A program made the translations under genes and the position numbers. Shown here piece after piece: positions 33,000 to 47,900 of a stretch of DNA of 64,000 bases. How positions within the stretch are numbered: position 1 is the first letter of the stretch; each line of letters begins with the position of its first letter. Origin of the DNA: Panopea generosa (Eukaryota; Mollusca; Bivalvia; Adapedonta; Hiatellidae); assembly GCA_029582155.1 (NCBI GenBank), contig CM055897.1:1574501-1638500 (forward strand). Reading direction: 5' to 3'. Below the pieces are notes generated by a model. That model was given only the letters and a program-made list of their open reading frames with translations. It was not told the origin of the DNA and searched no databases.

Positions 33000-35900
33000 C
33001 TGGAATAAAAAATGTTATCAACAAATTAATACTTACAATCAATTTTCATTCTCAGAAAAAATAACACTATCAAGCACAATGATCTGTCAAAAAAACACAC
33101 CAAGTTTGAAATGCATACTTTCTATGATAAATTTTTATTTCAGGTTATATATGGCATGTCCAGTTTTATTGATGGAGGAACTACCGTCCTTTATGCAAGT
33201 AAATGGCAAACTTTTTCACATGAAGTTTTTGGGTGAGTGAGACTCAAACCTACAACCTTAGTGGTGAGCAGTAAGTGATCATTAGACGCGTTGCCTTGGA
33301 CCACTTGGCTATGGACAACCCTACTCTACAGTACATAGAACCAGACATAATTAAGTCACTGATGTAATGGAATCAGTTTCTTGAAAAACATTGTTAGTAC
33401 CAATCAATCAAAACTGTTTAAATTCCATAATTGGAATATGTATAAACCCTTGGATATATCCAGCACAAAGGAACATGTAGTTCTAAAGCAGACTGGCCCT
33501 GTGTTGAGATGAAGTGAAATGTTGGGATAATACGACTCAACATATTTTAATAATGAAATACTTTAGAATGAGCTGCTTCCATTGAACGCTATTAGGTATG
33601 TGTGAAATTATTGAAAGTGATGTTAAAAAGAGCACAAGCACCACATTATGATAAATAAAAGATAACCCTGTCCCAACATATAAAACAAATACCAGTACAT
33701 AAATGTGACTTCCGATAGATACTAGGTAGAACAGCTGACCCATCTCTACATACTGCATAAAACATCTTCATCACAGAACATGTATAATGTTAATAATTAT
33801 AAATATGTATAATGTTAATAATTATAAATATTGTATAATGTTAATAATTATAAATAAGTATAATGTTTATAATTATAAATATGTATAATGTTATTTATTA
33901 TAAATAATGTATAATGTTAATAATTATAAATAAGTATAATGTTTATAATTATAAATATGTATAATGTTAATAATTATAAATATTGTATAGGAAACTAAAA
34001 ATTGTTGTTGTTTTTTGGGAAAACCATATGTCTCCCCTTCATACAATTATGAAAATTATTTTAAATGTTATTGTTAATACACGAAACTTGTTTTTCTGAG
34101 AAAAGAATTTTATTGCGTATACATCAACTTAACATTCCATTCCCCACTTAATATGTCAATATTTTCTATTTAAAACAACATCATTGAAACATTTACTGAA
34201 ACGTTCACCATGTACAATTGTGTTGATACAGATGGTAGATAAGAAGGACTTACTTCTACAAGGTCAGCCTCGGTTGATAATGACTTTGTTAACAGTTTCA
34301 GATCTATTTCATTATCCTGCAACAAAGAAATGTATAAACACATAATTATATTGCACTGTGCTCACAAAACATCACAGTTATCAACAATCTGTACCAAAGA
34401 AAGTATGTTATAACATCAATGCAACCAGAAGAAACTGGAACCATTAACAGTCTTAATTTCTATGTTAGTTTGGTTTGGTTTTGCCCCTTGCACTCTGGAC
34501 AACATCTAGGTTGAAACTTCTGATTTGCTCTGTTAGGTTTTGTATCACTGCCAATAATATTGAAAATAAATATATTGTAACTTTAACAAACAGATTTCCT
34601 GAACACTAGTATATAGAGAATATTTGTTTGTTTTGGTGAAAGATCCAACACTGTAGTATATAGAGAATATTTGTTTGTTTTGGTGAAAGATCCAACACTG
34701 TAGTATATAGAGAATATTTGTTTGTTTTACTAACCCTAATATATATAGAGAATATTTGTTTGTTTTGGTGAAAGATCCAACACTGTAGTATATAGAGAAT
34801 ATTTGTTTGTTTTGGTGAAAGATCCAACACTGTAGTATATAGAGAATATTTGTTTGTTTTGGTGAAAGATCCAACACTGTAGTATATAGAGAATATTAGT
34901 TTGTTTTGGTGAAAGATCCAACATTGTAGTATATAGAGAATATTTGTTTGTTTTGGTGAAAGATCCAACACTGTAGTATATAGAGAATATTTGTTTGTTT
35001 TGGTGAAAGATCGAATTATATTTCATCAAGTGACCATCACAAGTCATATTCCCGCTCATGAGAATACTATTTTTGGTGATCACAAGATGAAATATCATAT
35101 GATCTAACATCAAAACAAACAATTCCTGTTGTTTTTTTATTCAATTACATAATTTTTTGTTTATTTTTACCTCAATTTTTTTTAAATAATATTTTTTATA
35201 AATAATCTACTGAGAAATCTCTATCAATCATCAAAAAGCATAACATAAACAAATGTAATTTATTAATGTGTCATTCATTCTTTACACATTTGCAGCACTG
35301 TTATTTACTCCATCCTATATTGCCTACACCACAGTCAATCATAATAAGTATACTTTAGTTTGGTATTATTCTCCGTATTCTATGATTTTATTTTTGGAAC
35401 AACAATGGATGAATCCACAATTTCAGTGTGAGGCAGAGATCTAAAGGTGAGACACCACCTTAACCATCTCAACAATGGATGAACCCACAATCTCAGAAGT
35501 GGCAGTGTGAGGCAGAGATCTGTAGGTGAGACACCACCTTAGCCATCTCAACAATGGACGAACCCACCATCTCAGAGGTGGCAGTGTAAGGCAAATCTAA
35601 AGGTGAGACACCAGCTTAGCCATCTCAACAATGGATGAACCCACAATCTCAGAGACGGCAGTGTGAGGCAGAGATCTATAGGTGAGACACCACCTTAGCC
35701 ATCTCAACAATCGATGAACCCTATATCTCAGAGGTGGCAGTGTGAGGCAGAGATCTATAGATGAGACACAGATCTATAGGTGAGACACCACCTTAGCCAT
35801 CTCAACAATGGATGAACCCATAATCTCAGAGGTGACAGTGTGAGGCAGAGATCTATAGGTGAGACACCACCTTAGCCATCTCAACAATGGATGAACCCAC

Positions 35901-38900
35901 AATCTCAGAGGTGGCAGTGTCAGGCAGAGATCTATAGGTGAGACACCAGCTTAGCCATCTCAACAATGGATAAACCCACAATCTCAGAGGTGGCAGTGTG
36001 AGGCAGAGATCTAAAGGTGAGACACCACCTTAGCCATCTCAACAATGGATGAACCCACAATCTCAGAGGTGGCAGTGTGATGCATAGAATCTATAGGTGA
36101 GACACCACCTTAGCCATCTCAACAATGGATAAACTCACAATCTCAGAGGTGGCAGTGTGAGGCAGAGATCTATAGGTGAGACACCTCCTTAGCCATCTCA
36201 ACAATGGATGAACCCACAATCTCAGAGGTGGCAGTGTGAGGCAGAGATCTATAGGTGAGATACCTCCTTAGCCATCTCAACAATCGATGAACCCAGAATC
36301 TCAGAGGTGGCAGTGTGAGGCAGAGATCTATAGGTGAGACACCACCATAGGCATCTCAACAGTGGATAAACCCACAATCTCAGAGGTGGCAGTGTAAGGC
36401 AGAGATCTATAGGTGATACACCACCTTAGCCATCTCAACAATGGATGAACACACAATCTCAGAGGTGGCAGTGTGAGGCAGAGATCTATAGGTGAGATAC
36501 CTTCTTAGCCATCTCAACAATGGATGAACCCACAATCTCAGAGGTGGCAGTGTTAGGCAGAGATCTATAGGTGAGACACCATCTTAACCATCTCAACAAT
36601 GGATGAACCCACAATCTCAGAGGTGGCAGTGTGAGGCAGAGATCTATAGGTGAGATACCTTCTTAGCCATCTCAACAATGGATGAACCCACAATCTCAGA
36701 GGTGGCAGTGTTAGGCAGAGATCTATAGGTGAGACACCATCTTAACCATCTCAACAATGGATGAACACACAATCTCAGAGGTGGCAGTGTGAGGCAGAGA
36801 TCTATAGGTGAGACATCCCCTTAGCCATCTCAACATTCGATGAACCCAGAATCTCAGAGGTGGCATTGTGAGGCAGAGATCTATAGGTGAGACACCACCT
36901 GAGCCATCTCAACAATGGATGAACCCACAATCTCAGAGGTGGCAGAGTAAGGCAGAGATCTATAGGTGAGACACCACCTGAGCCATCTCAACAATGGATA
37001 AACCCACAATCTCAGAGGTGGCAGTGTGAGGCAGAGATCTATAGGTGAGACACCACCTGAGCTATCTCAACAATTGATGAACCCACAATCTCAGAGGTGG
37101 CAGTGTGAGGCAGAGATCTATAGGTGAGATACCTCCTTAGCCATCTCAACAATGGATGAACCCACAATCTCAGAAGTGGCAGTGTTAGGCAGAGATCTAT
37201 AGGTGAGACACCATCTTAACCATCTCAACAATGGATGAACCCACAATCTCAGAGTTGGCAGTGTAAGGAAGAGATCTATAGGTGAGACATCCCCTTAGCC
37301 ATCTCAACAATGGATGAACCCAGAATCTCAGATGTGGTAGTATGAGGCAGAGACCTATAGGTGAGACACCTCCTTAGCCATCTCAACAATGGATGAACAC
37401 ACAATCTCAGAGGTGGCAGTGTGAGGCAGAGATCTATAGGTGAGACACCATCTTAACCATCTCAACAATGGATGAACCCACAATCTCAGAGTTGGCAGTG
37501 TAAGGCAGAGATCTATAGGTGAGACATCCCCTTAGCCATCTCAACAATGGATGAACCCAGAATCACAGATGTGGTAGTATGAGGCAGAGACCTATAGGTG
37601 AGACACCACCTGAGCCATCTCAACAATCGATACACCCACAATCTCAGAAGTGGCAGTGTAAGGCAGAGATCTAAAGGTGAGACACCACCTAAGCCATCTC
37701 AACAATGGATGAACCCACAATCTCAGAGGTGGCAGTGTAAGGCAGAGATCTATAGATGAGACACCACCTGAGCCATCTCAACAATCGATACACCCACAAT
37801 CTCAGAGGTGGCAGTGTGAGGCAGAGATTTATAGGTGAGACACCGCATTGGCCATTTCAACAATCGATGAACCCTAAATCTCAGAAGTGGCAGTGTGAGG
37901 CAGAGATCTATAGGTGAGACACCACCTTGGCCATTTCAACAATTGATGAACCCACAATCAAACAGGTGTCAGTGTGAGGCAGAGATCTAAAGGTGAGACA
38001 CCACCTTGGCCAGTTCAACAATCGATGAACCCACAATCTCAGAGGTGGCAGTGTGAGGCAGAGATCTATATGTGAGACACCACCTTAACCATCTCAACAA
38101 TGGATGAACACACAATCTCAGAGGTGGCAGTGTTAGGCAGAGATCTATAGGTGAGACACCACCTTGGCCATTTCAACAATCGATGAACCCACAATCTCAG
38201 AGGTGGCAGTGTGAGGCATAGATCTATAGGTGAGACACCACCTTGGCCATTTCAACAATCGGTGAACCCACAAGCTAAGAGGTGTCAGTGTGAGGCAGAG
38301 ATCTATAGGTGAGACACCACCTTGGCCCGTTCAACAATTGATGAACCCACAATCTAAGAGGTGGCAGTGTGAGGCAGAGATCTGTAGATTAGACACCACC
38401 TTAACCATCTCAACAATGGATGAACACACAATCTCAGAAGTCACAGTGTGAGGCAGAGATCTATAGATGAGACACCATCTTAACCATCTCAACCATGGAT
38501 GAACACACAATCTCAGAGGTGGCAGTGTGAGGCAGAGATCTATAGGTGAGGCACCACCTTAGCCATCTCAACAATGGATAAACCCATAATCTCAGAAGTG
38601 ACAGTGTGAAGGAGAGATTTGTAGGTGAGACACCACCTGAGACATCTCAACAATCTATGAACCCACAATCTCAGACGTGGCAGTGTCAAACAGAGATCTA
38701 AAGGTGAGACACCACCTTGGCCATCTCAACAATGGATGAACCCACAATCTCAGAGGTAACAGTGTGAGGCAGAGATCTATAGGTGAGACACCACCTTAGC
38801 CATCTCAACAATTGATGAACCCACAATCTCAGAAATGGCAGTGTGAGGCAGAGATCTATAGGTGAGACACCTCCTTACTCATCTCAACAATGGACGAACC

Positions 38901-41900
38901 CACAATCTCAGAGGTGGCATTGCGAGGCAGAGATCTACAGGTGAGACACCACCTTAGCCATCTCAAAAATGGATGAACCAACAATCTCAGAGGTGGCAGT
39001 GTGAGGCAGAGATCTATAGGTGAGACATCTCCTTACTCATCTCAACAATGGATGAACCCACAATCTCAGAGGTGGCAGTGCAAGGCAGAGATCTACAGGT
39101 GAGACACAACCTTAGCCATCTCAACAATAGATGAACCCACAATCTCAGAGGTGGCAGGATGAACCCACAATCTCAGAGGTTGCAGAGTGAAGCAGTGATC
39201 TTAAGGTGAGACACCATCTTAGCCATCTCAACAATTGATGAACCCACAATCTCAGAAGTGGCAGTGTGAGGCAGAGATCTATAGGTGAGACACCACCTTA
39301 GCCATCTCAACAATGGACGAACCCACAATCTCAGAGGTTGCAGAGTGAAGCAGAGATCTATAGGTGAGACACCTCCTTAGCCATCTAAACAATGGATGAA
39401 CCCACAATCTCAAAAGTGGCAGTGTGAGGCAGAGATCTATAGATGAGACACCACCTTAGCCATCTCAACAATGGATGAACCCACAATCTCAGAGGTGGCA
39501 GTGTGAGGCAGAGATCTATAGGTGAGACACAATCTTAGCCATCTCAACAATTGATGAACCCACAATCTCAGAGGTGGCAGTGTGAGGCAGAGATCTATAG
39601 GTGAGACACCACCTTACTCATCTCAACAATGGATGAACCCACATTCTCAGAGGTAGCAGTGTGAGGCAGAGATCTATAGGTGAGACACCACCTGAGACAC
39701 CTCAACAATTGACGAAAGTGGACTACATGAGAATTATCATTACAGTAACTTGTATCAAGTACAATCGCAAATCTTATTTTTACAGTAAGTTTTAAGTTAA
39801 ATTTATATACAATTAACTGACCAGAGTAAGAAATGCAGCTTGTTTAAGTAGGTCATTGTCCAACTCTCTGTAGGTGGCCACTCTATTTACTGCAACACTG
39901 TAACGACAAAATGTAAATACTTGAATTAGTGTTAAGATATGCATTTGTCTGAGCATGTCTTATGGTTTGTGTGTTGAAATTGACTAATGAACTATGTATA
40001 TATGGCGTAAGTGTGTACATATACACACATAATTGAGTGCATGGTCCAGTGGTAGACCATCAACCACATGGTCATAGGTTTGATCTGCCACTACAGCTTT
40101 GTGTGGTGTCCTTGAGCAAGACACTCTCTGCATATGCTTAGTACTGGTTCTACCAAGGAAGACTCACATGTGATTTGTCCAAGTTGTAAGAACTTGTGTC
40201 ACAATCAAAGTAAAATAAAATAACGCCTAAGTTTGTGTCAACAAAACATAATTTGGTAAATAAGCTGTTACTTTGTAGCATACATCACTGTTTGTAAGTT
40301 AACATGCCAGTACACACATTGCAAACATGTATAATGTAGTTACATTTTAATATATTCAGCTGGTTGCGATTATCTGCAAGTAATCAGCAAAGGTCTTAGG
40401 ATATTTGGTTTCTAGTATGAGAACACATGGATTATGGCCCTGGAAGGTTGCGTGTCAAATTCCTTCAAGCATTCATAATCAATGGAGATACTGTCAAAGA
40501 TCACTTCCCTGAATGGCATGGTCAACATTTAAAGTATGTATTATGTAAATATGTACTTACTTTGGGGCATATGCCACTGTTTGTGTAATGTCATGTACTT
40601 ACTTTGGAGCATATGCCACTGTTTGTGTAATGTTATGTACTTACCGGTACTTTGGAGTATATGCCACTGTTTGTGTAATATCATGTACTTACTTTGGAAC
40701 ATATATATGCCACTGTTCGTGTAATGTCATGTACTTACTTTGGAGCATATATATGCCACTGTTTGTGTAATGCCATGTACTTACTTTGGAGCATATATTT
40801 GTCACTGTTTACATGTATGTTCCATCATGTACTTACTTTGGAGCATATGCCAATGTTTGTGTAATGTCATGAACTTACTTTGGAGCATATGCCATTATTT
40901 GTGTAGTGGCATGTACTTACTTTGGAGCACATATATGTCACTGTTTGTGTAATGTAATGTACTTACTTTACAACATGTGGCACTGTCTAATGTCATGTAC
41001 TTACTTTGGAGCATATTCCACTGTTTGTGTAATGTCATGAACTTACTTTGGAGCATATGCCATTGTTTGTGTAGTGGCATGTACTTACTTTGGAGCACAT
41101 ATATGTCACTGTTTGTGTAATGTCATGTACTTACTTTACAACATATGACACTGTCTAATGTCATGTACTTACTTTGGAGCATATGCAACTGTTTGTGTAA
41201 TGTCACATACTTACTTTATAGCATATGCCACTGTTTGTGTAATGTCATATACTTACTTTGGAGCATATGCCACTGTTTGTGTTATGTCATGTACTTACTT
41301 TATAACATATTCCACTGTTTGTGTAATGTCATGTACTTACTTTGGAGCATATGCCAGTTTGTGTAATGTCATGTACTTACTTTGGAGCCTATGCCACTAT
41401 TTGTGTAATGTCATGTACTTACTTTGGAGCATATACCACTGTTTGTGTAATGTCTTGTACTTACTTTGGAGCATATGCCCCTGTTTATGTAGTGCTATGA
41501 ACTTACTTTGGAACATATGCCACTGTTTGTGTAATGCTATAAACTTACTTTGGAGCATATGCCACTGTTTGTGTTATGCTATGAACTTACTTTGGACCAT
41601 ATGCCATTGTTTGTGTAATGTCTTGTTCTTACTTTGGAGCAAATGCAACTGTTTGTGTAATGCTATGAGCTTACTTTGGAGCATATGCCACTGTTTGTGT
41701 AATGCTATGAACTTACTTTGGAACATATGCCACTGTTTGTGTAATGGCTTGTACTTACTTTGGAGCATATGCCACTGTTTGTGTAATGTCTTGTACTTAC
41801 TTTGGAGCACATGCCACTGTTTGTGTAATGTCTTGTTCTTACTTTGGAGCGTATGCCACTGTTTGTGTAATGTCTTGTACATACTTTGGAGCGTATGCCA

Positions 41901-44900
41901 CTGTTTGTGTAATGTCTTGTACTTACTTTGGAGCGTATGCCACTGTTTGTGTAATGTCTTGTACATACTTTGGAGCGTATGCCACTGTTTGTGTAATGTC
42001 TTGTACTTACTTTGGAGCGTATGCCACTGTTTGTGTAATGGCTTGTACTTACTTTGGAGCATATGCCACTGTTTGTGTAATGTCTTGTATTTACTTTGGA
42101 GCGTATGCCACTGTTTGTGTAATGTCTTGTACATACTTTGATGCATATGCCACTGTTTGTGTAATGTCTTGTACTTACTTTGGAGCACATGCCACTGTTT
42201 GTGTAATGTCTTGTACTTACTTTGGAGCGTATGCCACTGTTTGTGTAATGTCTTGTACATACTTTGGAGCATATGCCACTGTTTGTGTAATGTCTTGTAC
42301 TTACTTTGGAGCATATGCCACTGTTTGTGTAATGTCTTGTACTTACTTTGGAGCATATGCCACTGTTTGTGTAATGTCTTGTACTTACTTTGGAGCGTAT
42401 GCCACTGTTTGTGTAATGTCTTGTACTTACTTTGGAGCGTATGCCACTGTTTGTGTAATGTCTTATACATACTTTGGAGCGTATGCCACTGTTTGTGTAA
42501 TGTCTTGTACTTACTTTGGAGCGTATGCCACTGTTTGTGTAATGTCTTGTACTTACTTTGGAGCGTATGCCACTGTTTGTGTAATGTCTTGTACTTACTT
42601 TGGAGCATATGCCACTGTTTGTGTAATGTCTTGTACTTACTTTGGAGCATATGCCACTGTTTGTGTAATGTCTTGTACTTACTTTGGAGCACATGCCACT
42701 GTTTGTGTAATGGCTTGTACTTACTTTGGAGCGTATGCCATTGTTTGTGTAATGTCTTGTATTTACTTTGGAGCATATGCCACTGTTTGTGTAATGTCTT
42801 GTACTTACTTTGGAGCGTATGCCACTGTTTGTGTAATGTCTTGTACTTACTTTGGAGCGTATGCCACTGTTTGTGTAATGTCTTGTACTTACTTTGGAGC
42901 GTATGCCACTGTTTGTGTAATGTCTTGTACTTACTTTGGAGCGTATGCCACTGTTTGTGTAATGTCTTGTACTTACTTTGGAGCGTATGCCACTGTTTGT
43001 GTAATGTCTTGTACTTACTTTGGAGCATATGCCACTGTTTGTGTAATGTCTTGTACTTACTTTGGAGCATATGCCACTGTTTGTGTAATGTCTTGTACTT
43101 ACTTTGGAGCATATGCCACTGTTTGTGTAATGTCTTGTACTTACTTTGGAGCGTATGCCACTGTTTGTGTAATGTCATCATCCTGCTGTTCCTCCAGGTC
43201 TGGGATTACTGGTATATCTGTGATGTAGAACAAAACGCAAATAACTTAATTTATACAAAGTGGCCATTAAAATGAAAAATAACATCCATAACAAGGTGTA
43301 CTAATATCAATATTACAAAAATATTTTAGCTGCCAATGTCAGATAAGCTTGATGACCCAACCACACACACGCAAAGTTTCATATAAAAAGTGGGTTGATT
43401 TTATAGTATGGACTAGATGGTATGGTAAAGTAACTACCATGCAAGTTTCACAAATATCCAAACAGAAAAACAATGAGATTTTTGCCAATCAGAAGTTCAC
43501 CTTGAGCCATTTATGTAGCAGAGCTTATGAATTTTGTGAAGTAAAATATAACTGTACTAGTAGTAAAAAACCAAGAACTAATAATAATGTTACAGAACTG
43601 TATCTTGTGTTTATAAGTAAAAGGTAGATGTTATGATTAATTGTATTTAATTGTTGGTTTTATGATCTGTTTGTGATGACAGGTTTATAAACCCTCGGGG
43701 AAGCTTACCATTGTCTGAGTCATCATCACCTGACGCCGCACTACGTGGTCTCAATCTCTCACTGAAATAAATATAAAAAGATTTAGTTATTGTTTTTTTA
43801 CAAAAATTGACATTATAGTCATGTCAGACTACTTAACTTTACAACAAAATATGTGTACTTAGATGCATCTCGGACTAGCAAAAACCGACTGAAAACCAAT
43901 CCACGTATTGAACTTATCGATAACAATTGGAAACAAAACAGTGCAATAATTCAGACTCATTCCTTTGTACTTTTATGTCTTTGTTTAGACCTAACAAACT
44001 GGTTAAAGTGAAATATCCTAAAAAAAAAATGTTCTTTTTTTTTAATATAATAATACACAGTTACTAAAATACATATAAATAAGGTGAAACTTTGTTAAAC
44101 CTGGAGAAAAATTAAGTGGGAAAGGTAAAACACAACAGCATTACAAAAGTAATATAAAATTTCAAATGAAATGGATAATGTGCAAATATATCTATTGGGC
44201 CACTCTGTGCATTAAAACAATATCTCCCAAAATTGGGAATATTATGCGAAATTAACCACAAAACATCAATGGGGCACAAAAATATTACAAGGGTTCAGGC
44301 AGGCTAAATTATGACAGGATTGTGGATGACCTAGATAAGATCTGTTAGCTAGTTATCACATGTTATTACAACCACATGGCACACAGGATGTGATGACAAT
44401 GACTCAACTCTTCCACATCATTGCCCCAACCCTGCTGCTGTTGTACAGGTCTTCTGCGGGGTTTATTGCAACGCTCCATTTCAGACTCAATGTCGAGTCC
44501 ATGAAATATGTCATCACTAAAAGGCAATGAATATACATTAAAGCATTATCATTGTCCATACTTTTAGGTTGTTATAAGCCAGTACATTGCCCCGTATATT
44601 GACGTCTGCTCCACATAACATTTGTTACATTTTAATAATATTTGTAATGTACAACATTTCACATTGTTATTTAGAAAAAATTAATGGGAAAACCGAGGGA
44701 TCTTGATAAATTTACATCCATGGCTATGAACATATGAGCAGTAACAACAATTTACCTATGACTGAAGGACTGTTTTAATCTGTTTAACACTTACAAACCA
44801 AGCACTGTGACCAGAGGATAGAACACATTTAGATAGACTTTTATAATACTTTGTAGCTCATCCCTTATATGAATGAAACAAAATTCAAACAGCACACATG

Positions 44901-47900
44901 GGTTGCCAACCGCAGAGAGGGAAATAAGGAACCACACCAGCAAGTTCTCAAAAGCAAACAATCAGGTAGAGCCACAATGGAGTTTACAGAATTATCATAA
45001 CAGGCATAGAAAGCATGAAAAAAATCCATTCAGACAATTTAGCAGGCAGATGTGCATTAATCGACAGCATTTACTAAATTGAAAAAAATAACCATAACAA
45101 TTACATGTGTATGTGTGTGAACCATTTTTCAATACTATTTTAATAAAAAATCTGCATTAAGTAACCTAAATTTAGTATGTGAATATGTTATCTACTTAAG
45201 ATAGGTTATTATATCTGTGCTATCTATCAATTGATTGCTTAGCTTGTATTTAGTCATGTCATTTGGTCAATTGAGTATAATTATGTATTTCTTGTCTTTT
45301 AACTGTTTACTTGCAGTTTCATACATTTAAAAAATGAATGTTATTTGATGAAAGTTTGAGAGATATGACCGTACATGTTACCCCTGTGTAGTAAATGAAC
45401 CCCAAAACTTGTAAGTTGATATCTCATGAATATTCAACAAATAAAGTTCATTTCTTTTATATATATTATTAACGCACCTAATTATCACCAACATGTCCTA
45501 GTTATCATTGATCTAGTACCAATAAACAACTCATGAAGTAAAAGCAAAAGTTAACCTTTCGTTTGGTAATCATTGCTTCATGATGTCAAAAACTGAAATA
45601 ATTGTGATGTTTTAAGCATAACAATCAATTGCAAATCTCTAGTAAAGTTGATTTTATACAAAATATGTCCTAAGTTAAAACTAAAGGTTAATGGAATTGC
45701 ATGTATCAGAAAATAAATGCCAAAATTAAAGGTTTATTGAAAGAATTAGTACATCATGAATGAAAATATTACAGCATTGCTTTCTCTTGACTTAAATACT
45801 TCTACTATATAGTTTTTAAAGTAAAGAGCATTAAAATAAAAATTACAGAATATACAGGTAGGTGGGCATAACTAACATTCACAGTAAATAAAGTTACCCC
45901 TAGCTGTTAAGTATACAATTATTGTTCAGGGTGCTTGGTATGAAAAATCCCCCTACCCACTCCTGAGAAATTGTGTGATAAAATCATGTCAAAGGGCAAT
46001 ATAGGAAATACTGGAAGTTTGATCACATTATTTTATACCTATTGAAAATTGTGCAGAATATCTTTACATCTGTTTCCGATTTCCAAGAGTAAAATTTTTA
46101 TTTAACACTGATTTTTTTTATACCTGAAATTATATTGATAAAAATGTACCGTGAACAATAATATATAATTACTTTATGTATGAAGTGATCATAATAATAA
46201 ATCAAAAATAGCTTTGTTAGTCCTAGACCTATACTAGACTTTACAACACAGCAGTACATGTTGATCGGAGACAAGAAATGCTCTCAATTTGCCATGTGTA
46301 ATATGTGTGCATTTATGTAACAGAACAAGGATAATGTCATCAAAATGGGACCATTCCCAGCACAAGAATATATAGAAATATAAGGCAAAAATGAAAGCCA
46401 AGCCACCATGTCCAGTAATTAAATCATTTTTGAATTGTTTTGGATGTTTTAAATATTATTAGAACAGTAAAACGCTATCCTTGTAAATTATAAAATTTAC
46501 TAAAAAGCTCAATATAGTGAACAAGAGGACGGATAACAGCTGGATATGAACTGCACTGGTCATCATGGCTTATACTCAATACTCAGCCTTTAAAGTTCCT
46601 TACTCAAATATTAATTCATCACTGGAATGGCAAAATATTCAATAAATAGTGAATAAATAATCATAAACAAATTATGAATAATATTCATCAATAAATAATG
46701 AATTATATTTATCAATTGTGATTAATATTTACCAATAAATAATGAACTAAATTCATCAATAAGTTATATTCATCAATAAATAATGAATTATATTCATCAA
46801 TAAATAATGAATTATATTCATCAATAAACAGTGAATAATATTCATCAATAGTGAATTATATTCATAAAAAAATAATAATAATAACATCAATAAATAGTGA
46901 ATTATATTCATCAATAAATAGTGAATAATATCCATCAATAGTGAATAATATTCATAAATAAAAAGTTAATTATATTCATACAAAAAAATTAATTATATCA
47001 TCAATTAATAGTGAATAATATCCATAAATAAATAGCAAATAATATTCATCAAGTAAATAATATTCATAAATAAGTAGTGAATTATATTCATAAAAAAAAT
47101 AATTATATCATCAATAAATAGTGAATTATACTCATCAATAAATTGTGAATTTTATTCATCAATATATGCTTGTAAATAATAATCACATAGAATATCACAT
47201 ATATAGGCAGATATGGATATTGAGGTTATTGTTTTATTACTATGACTTATATATTTCTGTTGTATTGCTAAAATAAGAAATTTTCGCAGTTAGTGTTAAT
47301 TTCTAAATTTAGATTATGTTGACATTCACAATTCAACAAATTTTATGTTTGACATCATAACAACTGTTCCATACTAAATATTTGTTTTTAACTAAACCAC
47401 ATAATTATCTTCTTCGTCAGATGGTCACATGATCGATAATCGACCAATTATAAAAGCTGAAATTTATAAGTCACATAACAAATAGTGTATAATGCTCATT
47501 TATTGATAGTGAACAAATGCAAATCAAAAATGCGCATCTAATATGGCTAGGGCCAACAAAGGTATGCAATAAAAGGTCACAATCAGCATTCATGAAAACA
47601 GGTCATGCCAGGTTACAATACCAGAGTCTTGGGCTGTTTATAATATAACAAGGAGCACAATAATTGTAACATTATACAATATTATATAATAAATAATTAT
47701 AACATAAATACCAGTAAATACCACATGTCTGGGATTCTACAACAGAACTCATGCAACATTTATTGAACGGAACAGCTAACCGCCACCTGACATCTTATGT
47801 ATTCTTTCAAAAAGTATCAAAACAATTTTCAAGACATGTGGATGTGAATAAGAAAGAATATTTTAGGCTCTGTAAAATCAGTACACAATTGTCTGTTTAT

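Noticed and set aside
33231-33321. Functional tRNA gene on the minus strand
   Set aside because: Box A and B are present, but the acceptor stem does not pair and the anticodon arm is unclear. Better read as a SINE head or pseudogene.
34545-35122. Minus-strand frames rich in LDLSPKQTNILYIL
   Set aside because: Read-through of the 47-bp minisatellite in all frames, inside IFT43 intron 7.
41574-43181. Minus-strand open frame of 535 codons
   Set aside because: It is the 42-bp donor array read in a frame without stops. The real exon frame hits TAA in every unit, and the repeat is intronic.
15605-43186. Any of the tandem arrays as CRISPR
   Set aside because: There are no unique spacers between repeats: units are contiguous, and the DNA is eukaryotic with spliced genes.
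41158-43275. Plus-strand open frames of 327-494 codons in the same array
   Set aside because: They have the same cause: a period divisible by three. There is no start, end or conservation beyond the repeat.
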